Origin: Roseomonas populi
GTDB lineage: Bacteria > Pseudomonadota > Alphaproteobacteria > Acetobacterales > Acetobacteraceae
Direction of reading: 5' to 3'
NCBI RefSeq assembly: GCF_024594815.1
Contig: NZ_JANJOU010000010.1
Coordinates: forward strand, 62,001-126,000
DNA length: 64,000 nucleotides
This document shows positions 43,785-53,962 of this stretch, piece by piece. Position 1 is the stretch's first letter, and each line of letters starts with the position of its first letter. The notes below the pieces were generated by a model. It worked only from the letters and a program-made list of their open reading frames with translations. It was not told the origin of the DNA and made no database searches. A program made the translations under genes and the position numbers.

Positions 43785-44136
43785 TGACGCAGAGGTGCTG
43801 GAATATCTCGGTCAGGATCTCCCTCGGTCTTAATGGTCCTCCCATGCTCGGGCAGCGATGCAGTCCCCGGAAGGTTTCGAGCCTCGGTCGACGGGCTAGC
43901 CAGCAACGACATATTTCCACGAAAAGAATGAGTTAGACACGTGGGTGGGGCGTTCGTTACTTGTTCCTCATGCAAGACGCCCGGCTATTCCCTGACTGTC
44001 GCGCGCACGGACCGGCGGGTCTCGCCCGTGCGCGCCAGGACCGGCCTGCCGCGAACCGAATAGGCCCTGCCGCGCCCTTCTGAAGCGGCTCAGCCCCGCT
44101 CGAACACTCGCCATCGACACCGAAGGTATCGCACCG
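43785..44136. other. 352 bp without a recognisable gene
   Basis: No supported gene. Open frames on both strands are short and without motifs. It should hold the promoter of the three-gene cluster that begins at 44,137. Confidence 0.4.
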
Positions 44137-44466
44137 ATGATTCAGGTTCATCGCGGGCTCGTCCACGCACGCCCGCTCCTCGTCTTCGAAGCCGACCGTC
44201 TGGAAAGGCTCGCGTCCGACCTCCGGGCGATTGCGGACGGCCAAGCACCTCAGCCGCATGACATCGGCGCCAGCCCGTTGGTGGAGAGGTGGCACTCCGT
44301 CGCGCGCACCGTCCCGACGATCGTCGGCGTCGGGCAAGGCCATCCCCGCTTGGCGGACGGCTTCGTCCAGACCACCGAGATCATCGCGCTTGACCTCGTC
44401 GGTCGGTGGGCACGCACCCTGTCTCGCTACTACGTCCTCGGCAAGGAGCGGTCCGATGACTGCTGA
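44137..44466 (+). CDS. Small protein, first gene of the FtsH-like trio
   Basis: The 109-residue product starts at ATG 44137 (MIQVHRGLVHARPLLVFEAD). It is mostly helical (DRLERLASDLRAIADG, then GFVQTTEIIALDLVGRWART), has no membrane segment and no recognised motif. Its end overlaps the start of the AAA+/M41 gene by 11 bp (ATG at 44,456, stop ending at 44,466), so translation of the two is linked. This suggests a partner or adaptor of the protease. A role is not known. Confidence 0.6.
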   Translation: MIQVHRGLVHARPLLVFEADRLERLASDLRAIADGQAPQPHDIGASPLVERWHSVARTVPTIVGVGQGHPRLADGFVQTTEIIALDLVGRWARTLSRYYVLGKERSDDC

Positions 44467-46723
44467 CAAGCCCCGCAGGCGCAAGACGCCCACCCGGAGG
44501 GCCTCCTCTCGAGGTAAAGCCGCTTCCGCGGGCAGTGCCGACGCGCTGGCCGATGTCCCGGTGGACATGGACTGGCCGACCTACGGCGCCCCCATCGACG
44601 TGAAGTTCATCGGAGCCGGGGACGAGGCGGGAAGGTCCCTGCATCGGAAAGGCTCCGGTCTTCGACCTGCCGCGGAATGCGCCCTCCTGATGCTCCGGGC
44701 AGCCGTCGAAGCACAGCCGGATTTCGTGCGGCGCTCCTGGGAGCCCAGCGCGGTCTCGGTGCTGCGCGTGCCCGATGCTGCCTGGGGCGTCGAGGTCATC
44801 GCGGCCTGGGACGTCCTGGCGGAGCAGGCGATGGCAGCCGGGCCGGGCGACGAAGCGGCCTCCTTCGACGCAGTGCGACTCCGTCCGGCGGAACCGCCTT
44901 GTGCGGGACCGGAGCGAGGACGGCTGCGCCAGTCCGTGATCGCGGCCCTGGAGCGCGTCCGGAAGGATGGTGCCGAGGACGAGCTTCATCTCGCCGCTCG
45001 AGCCGGAACGCCGCTCGTGGCCATCTCCCACCACCCGGACGGGCTCTTCCACCCCGACCTGCTCCTGGCGGAGGACCAGCGCCTCGTCGTCGGTCGGCCC
45101 GACGGAAGGATGCTCGCGATCCTTGCGAGAACGCTGGCGGCCATGGAGGGAAACCTGTCCGACGCCTTGCCGGTCGTGCCGCCGGAGATCGCGAAGGCTG
45201 CCGAGACCCTGACGCCAGCGCTCGTCCTGCTTGCGAGGCGCCCGGGGCAGACCGCGGACGGTTATCTCCGACGGCTGGCCGAACTCGTCCGACGGCGCGA
45301 CGCGGGGGCCAGGAAGGACCCGAGGCGATCCTCCGTCACCCTGGAGACGCTTCCGGGCCTGGGCGCGGCCGAAGCCTGGGGCCGTAGCACCGCCCGCGAC
45401 CTGCGTGCGTTCGCCGAAGGCAGGTTGACCTGGAGCGAACTCGATCGCGGGGTCGTGCTGGAGGGCCCCCCGGGCACCGGCAAGTCGTCCTTCGCCCGGG
45501 CCCTGGCCAACAGCGCGGGCGTCGATTTCCTCTCGACTTCCCTTGCCCAATGGCAGGGAGACCGCGACGGCCATCTCGGCACCCTGCTCGCCGCGATGCG
45601 CCGCACCTTCGTCGAGGCTCGCCGCAAGAGCCCCTGCGTGCTCCTGATCGACGAGATCGACAGCGTCCCGGACCGGAACTCGGTGAGGCACCGCCACCGC
45701 GACTACGTGGTCCAGGTCGTGGACGGGCTGCTGGAACAGCTCGACGGGGCGGCGGATCGGGAAGGCGTACTCGTTGTCGGCACCTGCAACGACGCGAGCG
45801 GGCTCGACCATGCGTTGACGCGAGCTGGGCGCCTCGAGCGCGTCATCCGGATCGCCAGGCCGGATGCGGTGGCGCTCCTGGCCATCTACCGCGTCCATCT
45901 GGCAGGTGAGCTCGCCGACACCGACCTGGCGGAGCTGGCTGGAGCCGCCGAGGCGAGGCGAGCCGTAGGTTCGGACGTCGAGCTGTGGTGCCGCGAGGCG
46001 CGGCGCTCCGCCCGGGCGCACGGCAGGTCGCTGTCGATCGGCGACCTCTGGGCAGCACAGGGCGGGCGGCCGCTCGAACGTGACGAGCAGACGCGAAGGC
46101 GGATCGCCATCCACGAGGCCGGGCACGCCATCGCCTTCGCATCCCTGGGCGCTGGCGTGCTGCACAGGGTCAGCGTGGGCCGGACCGGCGGAGCCGATTT
46201 CACCGAGTACGATCCTGGCCCCATCGTCAGCAGGCTGCCTGTGGTGACCGCGGCCGTTGCGCAGTCCCTCATCGGAGCGCTCCTTGCGGGGCGCGCCGCA
46301 GAGGAGGAGGTCCTGGGCGCAGCGTCCGCCGGTGCAGGCGGAGCTCCGCACTCGGACCTCGCCCTGGCTACCCGAATCGCGTGCCAGACCATAGGGATGC
46401 TGGGCCTGGACGACCACCCCGAAGCACTGGTCCACCTCGGCGACGTAGACCGCCCCGGGAGCCAGGAACGGTTGCTCGCCGATCCGCAGTTCCGGGCACG
46501 GGTCGCATCCTTGCTGACCAGGAGCCACCAGGAGGCTCGGGCCCTGGTGCATGCACGCCGCGACTGCCTGGACAGGATTGCCGAGGTGCTGGTCGAAAAA
46601 GGCGACGTCGATGCCGATGCGCTCCTCCGGCTTCTCGAGCCCGGTCACTGCCACGCCACGGAAGGAACGCCTGCCTCCCCCGGCGGATCCGTCGTCACTG
46701 GGCGGAAGGGTCGGTCCAGATGA
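44456..46723 (+). CDS. Soluble FtsH-like AAA+ ATPase with M41 zinc-metallopeptidase domain
   Basis: From ATG 44456 (MTADKPRRRKTP) the product has 755 residues. Residues 1-330 are an unrecognised N-terminal region without the two membrane helices normal in FtsH. The AAA+ module follows: Walker A EGPPGTGKSS (near 337), Walker B CVLLIDEIDS (near 395), arginine-finger region LTRAGRLERVIRI. The M41 peptidase has HEAGH near residue 551, and the third zinc ligand is probably the Asp in PHSDLALATRIA. It therefore looks like an active protease freed from the membrane. FtsH-type enzymes unfold and degrade proteins. Tight overlap with small genes on both sides (11 bp and 4 bp) suggests a dedicated three-part module in the defence island. 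No known defence system of this form comes to mind. Confidence 0.82.
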   Translation: MTADKPRRRKTPTRRASSRGKAASAGSADALADVPVDMDWPTYGAPIDVKFIGAGDEAGRSLHRKGSGLRPAAECALLMLRAAVEAQPDFVRRSWEPSAVSVLRVPDAAWGVEVIAAWDVLAEQAMAAGPGDEAASFDAVRLRPAEPPCAGPERGRLRQSVIAALERVRKDGAEDELHLAARAGTPLVAISHHPDGLFHPDLLLAEDQRLVVGRPDGRMLAILARTLAAMEGNLSDALPVVPPEIAKAAETLTPALVLLARRPGQTADGYLRRLAELVRRRDAGARKDPRRSSVTLETLPGLGAAEAWGRSTARDLRAFAEGRLTWSELDRGVVLEGPPGTGKSSFARALANSAGVDFLSTSLAQWQGDRDGHLGTLLAAMRRTFVEARRKSPCVLLIDEIDSVPDRNSVRHRHRDYVVQVVDGLLEQLDGAADREGVLVVGTCNDASGLDHALTRAGRLERVIRIARPDAVALLAIYRVHLAGELADTDLAELAGAAEARRAVGSDVELWCREARRSARAHGRSLSIGDLWAAQGGRPLERDEQTRRRIAIHEAGHAIAFASLGAGVLHRVSVGRTGGADFTEYDPGPIVSRLPVVTAAVAQSLIGALLAGRAAEEEVLGAASAGAGGAPHSDLALATRIACQTIGMLGLDDHPEALVHLGDVDRPGSQERLLADPQFRARVASLLTRSHQEARALVHARRDCLDRIAEVLVEKGDVDADALLRLLEPGHCHATEGTPASPGGSVVTGRKGRSR

Positions 46724-46941
46724 GCTTGCGGCAGACCGAGTTCGAGGACGGCGAACGGCTGGGAAAGTTTGTCCTCCTGCACGACCGGGACGGGACGCTC
46801 CAGGCGCTTTCGGCCAGCGCGGTCGTCGCCGCGTGCGAGACCGACAGCGGGACCGTGCTGCTACTTCCTGGTGGTCGAATGGTGGAGGTGAACCGTTCTC
46901 TGAGAACCGTGCTGTCATGGTTTGAAGTAGGAAGGGCATGA
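46720..46941 (+). CDS. Small protein, last gene of the FtsH-like trio
   Basis: The 73-residue product starts at ATG 46720 (MSLRQTEFEDGERLGKFVLL), overlapping the protease stop by 4 bp (ATGA). The sequence is strand-rich (FVLLHDRDGTLQALSASAVV, then SGTVLLLPGGRMVEVNR) and ends LSWFEVGRA. It has no membrane segment and no known family. It could be a regulator or substrate adaptor of the protease. A candidate terminator follows about 245 bp later. Confidence 0.6.
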   Translation: MSLRQTEFEDGERLGKFVLLHDRDGTLQALSASAVVAACETDSGTVLLLPGGRMVEVNRSLRTVLSWFEVGRA

Positions 46942-47775
46942 CGCAGAGCTATGCACGACACATTCAGCCTCACGGCTCTCATAACGAGCTTTGTAGCTGA
47001 AACATTCTCAGGACGATGTGCCGCACCGCTAAATTACCGGCTCACCTATACGGGCGACCAAACCCACGTCGTAAATGGAATTCGCATAAAACGCGTTCGT
47101 GAACGGCCGCGCTGCATCCGTGGACGCCCGCAGCCGTTCTATCGCTGGGTGTGTGGCTGCACACTCAGAGTACTGTATTAGCAGAGGCTGGTTCGCTTAT
47201 GCGAACCGGCCTTTCTGTTGGTCAGGTTCGTAATAAAGATCCATCAGGCAAGGCTGACATCGGAACTCCTTTCGTACTGGCTGCAGAGGCGCGAGACCCA
47301 CTACAGCGATGCCTCCGAATTAGCACCGCTCAAGGCAGGACCGTCAGGCGTGTTCAGGATCAAGGCGCACCAAGCAGAATTGCGGATAGTCGGCGAATCT
47401 GCCAGACAGCCCAAACCCTGAGTTCCTGCCGCCGGTCTTGAAACTCATGCTATGAGCGGCTCCGGATCGAACCGATCACATGCACATAATGTTCGGCAGG
47501 TTCCGTAGTTTCACCGCAACGCCAACTGCGCCTCAACCCTTCGGGCCAAGGCGTTGACTCGTGCCATCAGCTTTCATCTCGTTCAAGGTACCGAACTGCA
47601 GCCGATACTCTGCCTGCGGCTGAAGACTTGTCAACATAACGGCGTGTTTCTGCCGAGGTTCCTAGGCGTCTAAAGGAAATCTTCCAGGGCGGAGCCATTC
47701 CGATCAGTTCGGCCTACTGGCTGCAAGTCGAAGGATTTTCCTGTAAGAGCAATTGCCAAAAATCACGATCAGCCA
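46942..47775. other. 834 bp non-coding region; possible small-RNA segment
   Basis: No convincing protein gene. The stretch is less GC-rich than its surroundings, with a clear terminator at 47,186-47,211. The 245 bp between the trio and this hairpin contain no frame, so either the trio has a long 3' UTR or a small RNA is encoded there. The rest (47,220-47,775) includes two similar stretches, TACTGGCTGCAGAGGCG at 47,276-47,292 and TACTGGCTGCAAGTCGAA at 47,715-47,732, which may be trace of a local duplication. Confidence 0.45.
47186..47211 (+). terminator. Rho-independent terminator-like hairpin
   Basis: The stem GCTGGTTCGC (47,187-47,196) pairs with GCGAACCGGC (47,201-47,210), allowing one G-U pair, over a TTAT loop. 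An extra G-C pair closes its base, and the T-rich tract CTTTCTGTT follows. It is about 245 nt after the last trio gene. Confidence 0.75.
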
Positions 47776-48636
47776 GTGCCAGCACGAGCCGAACCTGTGT
47801 TTCCTGCTCCTCCCGTACATCCCCTGCCGCTACGCTGCAGGCCATCGGCTGATGAGGATCTCAACGGCTTCTTGCTACGCTTGGCCGAGCGGAATCTCGC
47901 GACCCATCCGGCCGAGATACTTGGACATGTAGGGGTACGGTATCCTGCCCCATATTACGCTGAACATGACTTGATCTACTTGGGAGCCCTTGCGGGAATT
48001 TCGTGCAGACGGCTCGCAGCCATGCAGCCTCGTGTTCAAGATTTGATGTCGTGGGATGCACCCGCAACTTGGCACAGTGTTGAACTGCGTCTCGCGGACC
48101 TTTCCTGGGAGCCACGCCGAATATGCCCGGCTTGCATTGGATTGAGCCCACACCAGCGATGGTGGTGGACGGTAGAAGCGCTGGGAGGCTGCCCGGAGCA
48201 TGGCAGCATGTTCCTGACGAGGTGTCCTTCCTGCTGCAGGCGATTGAGCCACGAGAGGTCACCCATCGCCGTCTGCCCGTGTGGCACGAAGTATTCAGAG
48301 GTCGAGACGCCTGCCATGGAGCCGGAAATGGCTTTCGCGTCTCGCTACATCGTTGACCGGCTTAGGCGGCAACAGCACGCTTATGGCGGCTCGTTCGATC
48401 GGCTTCCCCTTTCCCATGCCATCCGAACGGCAAGCCAGTTGGGCAGCCGCCTGCTCGGACGCGTTGATCACGCGCCTTCCCGACTTGGGCCCTCGCAAGC
48501 AGCAGTGTTCGCATGCGGATTCGTCACGCATCTCGCTCGATGCGAGGACCTCTCCCGAACAGTGCAACTGATAGTCTTGATGCACTCGGCCCATCTGCCA
48601 TTCGGCGATGTGCCACCCGATGTGTCCCGCAGATGA
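47776..48636 (+). CDS. tniQ: Second, short TniQ-family protein
   Basis: The 286-residue product starts at GTG 47776. The TniQ pattern is clear: PLRCRPSADEDLNGFLLRLA near residue 18, then zinc motifs CPAC (near 117), CPEHGS, CPSC and CPCG (near 170). It has the TniQ core but only a short C-terminal part, so it lacks the long helix-turn-helix tail of the large TniQ. Small TniQ proteins can recruit TnsC to targets chosen by another protein. Two different TniQ genes in one element suggest two targeting routes or a fossil of an older element. It lies just inside the right end, 121 bp from it. No TnsE-like or CRISPR gene is nearby. Confidence 0.82.
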   Translation: MPARAEPVFPAPPVHPLPLRCRPSADEDLNGFLLRLAERNLATHPAEILGHVGVRYPAPYYAEHDLIYLGALAGISCRRLAAMQPRVQDLMSWDAPATWHSVELRLADLSWEPRRICPACIGLSPHQRWWWTVEALGGCPEHGSMFLTRCPSCCRRLSHERSPIAVCPCGTKYSEVETPAMEPEMAFASRYIVDRLRRQQHAYGGSFDRLPLSHAIRTASQLGSRLLGRVDHAPSRLGPSQAAVFACGFVTHLARCEDLSRTVQLIVLMHSAHLPFGDVPPDVSRR

Positions 48637-48702
48637 TCGCCTGCCTGCTCCCTGTCACGTTCCAGCTCTCAGCCAAAAAAACAAATCTAATCAGGGCCTT
48701 GA

Positions 48703-48757
48703 ACTGAACGAAGCCAGTGACAGGATGTGGCACCGGGACAAGTCCACTGGCACCACA
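48703..48757. repeat. Right end of the Tn7-like element with overlapping end repeats
   Basis: Read inward from 48,757 on the minus strand, the end is TGTGGTGCCAGTGGACTTGT, then CCCGGTGCCACATCCTGTCA. Two overlapping copies of a GGTGCCA...TGTC unit are visible. The first ten bases equal those of the left end. The outer edge is 8 bp from the gyrB stop codon. Confidence 0.6.
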
Positions 48758-48765
48758 CAAACACC

Positions 48766-51273
<2,508 letters not shown>

Positions 51274-51371
51274 TCATCTATCCGCAATATAAGGATTCCG
51301 CGCGCGCGAAGCCATGGGCGGGGGCATCCCGGGCCCAAAAAAGCGCCGCAAAACAGGCTTCGAACGGGAGT

Positions 51372-52517
51372 CTAGGCGGCCGCCACGCCCTCCGGCCCGA
51401 TGGCGAAGGACTCGGCCGTTCCGTCCAGGGAAGCGAAGACCCCGGGCTCCGTCCCGGTCAGGAAGCTCTGGGCCGGAAGGGCCGTCAGAGCGGCGAAGAG
51501 AGCCTCCCGCCGGGTCGCGTCCAGGTGGGCGGCGATCTCGTCCAGCAGCAGCAGCGGCGCAAAGCCGCGGGCCGAGGCGATGAGGGCCGAGTGGGCCAGC
51601 ACGGTGGAGATCAGCAGCGCCTTCTGCTCCCCTGTGGAGCAGAGCTCGGCCGGCACACCCTTGGGCAGGTGGGACAGGCGCAGGTCGCAGCGGTGCGGCC
51701 CGGCCAGGGCCATGCCGGCGGCCGCGTCCCGCCCCCGGCGGGCGGCCAGGGCTTCCCGCAGCCCGTCCTCCACCGCCAGGGCGGACCTGGTCTCCAGCGC
51801 TGCCGCCGTCTCGCATTCCAGGGCGCACAGGGCGGCCGGGAAGGCCCCCGCCACGCCCTCCGCCAGGGCGGCGTTCAGGCGGGCGATGAGGGAGCGCCTG
51901 GCGGCCGTCAGAGCCACGCCGTGGCGCGCCATGGCGTCCTCCAGCCCATCCAGCCAAGCAGGGTCCGGGCGCCGCCCCTCGCGCCCCTCGGAAAGCAGGC
52001 GGTTGCGCTGGGACATGGCGTTCTCGTAGGCCGAGACCTGCCGGGCGTGGTCCGGGTCCAGCGCCCAGACCAGCCGATCCAGGAAGCGGCGGCGGCCGGA
52101 GGCGGCCTCCTGGAACAGCCGGTCCATCTGCGGCGTCAGCCAGACGGCCGCGACAAGCCGGCCAAGTTCCGCCTGGGTCTTCACCGGCTCGTTGTCCAGG
52201 CGGAAGGCGCGCTTCTCGGGCGAGCCGCCATGGGCGGTTCCCGTGCCAAGGTCGAAGGTTCCTTCCGGCCCCTCGAAGCGGCCGGAGACCGCCCAGGGCA
52301 AACCCTCCTCCCCCACGCGCCGCCCGAGATCGGCGATCCGCGCGCCCCGCAGCCCGCGGCCGGGGCCGAGCAGGGAGATGGCCTCTAGCAGGTTCGTCTT
52401 GCCCGAGCCGTTCTCCCCGGCGATCACGACGATCCCTGCGGAGAACCGCAGCGAGGCCCGCGCGTGATTGCGGAAATCCTGCAGCTGCAGGCGCGTGAGG
52501 CGAAGGGAGGGGGTCAC
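51372..52517 (-). CDS. recF: DNA repair protein RecF
   Basis: The 381-residue SMC-like ATPase has Walker A GENGSGKTNLLEAISLLGPG near residue 33, the signature region LCSTGEQKALLISTVL near 288-303, and Walker B PLLLLDEIAAHLDATRR near 323-339. RecF loads RecA at gaps with RecO and RecR. Size is normal for the family. The gene lies between dnaN and gyrB on the same strand, in the conserved order near the replication start region. About 160 bp separate it from dnaN and 149 bp from gyrB, so gyrB may have its own promoter. Confidence 0.97.
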   Translation of the reverse strand: MTPSLRLTRLQLQDFRNHARASLRFSAGIVVIAGENGSGKTNLLEAISLLGPGRGLRGARIADLGRRVGEEGLPWAVSGRFEGPEGTFDLGTGTAHGGSPEKRAFRLDNEPVKTQAELGRLVAAVWLTPQMDRLFQEAASGRRRFLDRLVWALDPDHARQVSAYENAMSQRNRLLSEGREGRRPDPAWLDGLEDAMARHGVALTAARRSLIARLNAALAEGVAGAFPAALCALECETAAALETRSALAVEDGLREALAARRGRDAAAGMALAGPHRCDLRLSHLPKGVPAELCSTGEQKALLISTVLAHSALIASARGFAPLLLLDEIAAHLDATRREALFAALTALPAQSFLTGTEPGVFASLDGTAESFAIGPEGVAAA

Positions 52518-52676
52518 GTCGGGTCCGGGGCCATCCTGACAGCGCCGGGGCAGGGCGCCGCGGAAATCAGGGCCGATGCCGGCAAAGGGAACGGGACCGG
52601 GCGGAAATCACCCGATCCGGCCCCGCATCCCCAGGGGAAGATGGCGCCGGTTGGCGCCGGATCAAGCCGAGCGGGT

Positions 52677-53813
52677 TCAGACCCGCATCGGCATCAGGAC
52701 GTAGAGCGCCTCGGGCTTCGCCGCATCCTGCACGATGGTGGGGGCGGAGCCGTCGGCGAAGCGGAACTCCACCTGCCCGTCCACTTGGTCCGTGATGTCC
52801 TTCAGGTAGCGGGCCTGGAAGCCGATCTCGAGCGGGGTGGAATCGTAGGTCACGGTGTCGTTGTCCAGCTCCTCCTGCGCCTGCCCCTGGTCCGGGGATG
52901 CGGCGGTGAGGAGGAGGTGGTTCTTCTCCAGCGAGAGCTTCACGGGGCGCGAGCGCTCGGAGGAGATAGCGGCCACGCGGTCCACGGCGGCGGCGAAAGC
53001 CGTCTTGTCCACGGACATGACGCGGTCGTTCCCCTTGGGGATCACGCGCTCGTAGTCCGGGAAGGTGCCGTCGATCAGCTTGCTCGTCAGGGTGACGGTG
53101 CCGACCTTCACCTGCAGCTTCGTGTCGGAGAGCCGCATCTCGATTTCGTCCGTGGCCTCCTCGGCCAGCTTGCGGAGCTCGGCGATCGTCTTGCGGGGGA
53201 CAATCACGCCCGGCATGCCCTCGGCGCCGTCCGGCAGGGGCTCTTCCACCCGCGCCAGCCGGTGGCCGTCGGTCGCCACCGCGCGCAGCACCTTGGTGCC
53301 GTTCGCCTCGGTCGCGTGCAGGTAGATGCCGTTGAGGTAGTAGCGCGTCTCCTCCGTGGAGATAGCGAAGCGGGTGCGGTCCACCAGATCCCGCAGCAGC
53401 CCGGCGCCGACGTTGAACCTGTGGGGCAGCTTGCCCTCCGTCATGGAGGGGAAGTCCTCCACCGGCAGGGCCGTCAGGCTCGTGACGTAGCGGCCGGCGC
53501 GCAGGCCCAGCGGGGCGTCGCCGCCCTTGTGATCCAGCTCCACCTTCACGCCATCCGGCAGCTTGCGGACGATCTCGAACAGGGTGGCGGCGGGCGCGGT
53601 GCAGCGGCCCTCGCGCGCCACCTCGATACCGCCCACCTCCTCGACGATCGCGATCTCCATGTCCGTCGCGGTCAGGCGCAGGCGGCCCTCCGCCGCGTCC
53701 AGCAGAACATTCGCCAGGATGGGGATGGTGTTGCGCCGCTCCACCACGCTCTGGACATGGGCGAGGGCCTTCAGGAGCACCGCCCGGTCCACCGTGAACT
53801 TCATCGCCGCCAC
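52677..53813 (-). CDS. dnaN: DNA polymerase III beta subunit (sliding clamp)
   Basis: The 378-residue protein matches the clamp's usual length of about 370 and its three-domain pattern, ending YVLMPMRV, the typical clamp tail. It begins MKFTVDRAVLLKALAHVQSV and holds the conserved IPILANVLLDAAEG and YYLNGIYLH segments. It encircles DNA and tethers Pol III and repair enzymes. The gene precedes recF on the same strand. It is separated from dnaA by an opposite-strand oxidoreductase gene, which breaks the usual dnaA-dnaN adjacency. Confidence 0.98.
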   Translation of the reverse strand: MAAMKFTVDRAVLLKALAHVQSVVERRNTIPILANVLLDAAEGRLRLTATDMEIAIVEEVGGIEVAREGRCTAPAATLFEIVRKLPDGVKVELDHKGGDAPLGLRAGRYVTSLTALPVEDFPSMTEGKLPHRFNVGAGLLRDLVDRTRFAISTEETRYYLNGIYLHATEANGTKVLRAVATDGHRLARVEEPLPDGAEGMPGVIVPRKTIAELRKLAEEATDEIEMRLSDTKLQVKVGTVTLTSKLIDGTFPDYERVIPKGNDRVMSVDKTAFAAAVDRVAAISSERSRPVKLSLEKNHLLLTAASPDQGQAQEELDNDTVTYDSTPLEIGFQARYLKDITDQVDGQVEFRFADGSAPTIVQDAAKPEALYVLMPMRV

Positions 53814-53904
53814 CCCTGCAACGCCATGGAGGGCGACAGGCCCCCGAACGATCCTCGTATCATCCTGAAAACGCGACGTGAAGCCTCGGCCAGAATTGAG
53901 TCGC

Positions 53905-53944
53905 CCCGCCCGAACGCCCTCCCCGTCCGGGCGTTCAGGGCGGG
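53905..53944. other. Strong inverted repeat between dnaN and the oxidoreductase gene
   Basis: CCCGCCCGAACGCCC (53,905-53,919) and GGGCGTTCAGGGCGGG (53,929-53,944) are complementary apart from one bulged base. There is no T-run, so it is not a classic terminator. It lies between divergent genes, 19 bp before the oxidoreductase start, and may act as a regulator site or a structured leader. Confidence 0.5.
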
Positions 53945-53962
53945 ACCGGTCTGGAGGTTCTT

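Larger units (their letters stand above)
11089..48757. mobile_element. Tn7-like transposon (~37.7 kb) with defence cargo, inserted next to gyrB
   Basis: The proposed ends are inverted: TGTGGTGCCA at 11089-11098 and TGGCACCACA at 48748-48757. A further partly conserved stretch follows inside each end (CCTGTCCC on the left, CTTGTCCC on the right). A tnsA-tnsB-tnsC operon lies at the left and TniQ genes at 18.0 and 47.8 kb. The right end is 8 bp from the gyrB stop. The expected 5-bp target duplication is not clean: CACTA flanks the left end and CAAAC the right. Cargo between the core and the right end is mainly defence genes plus later IS insertions. Boundaries are read by eye and may be off by a few bases. 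Confidence 0.75.

Noticed and set aside
44381-46939. 852-residue minus-strand frame opposite the AAA+/M41 gene
   Set aside because: Composition is Arg/Gly/Pro-rich with no motifs; the plus strand has clear catalytic motifs.
11089-48757. CRISPR-associated transposon
   Set aside because: No cas gene and no repeat-spacer array were seen, despite two TniQ genes.
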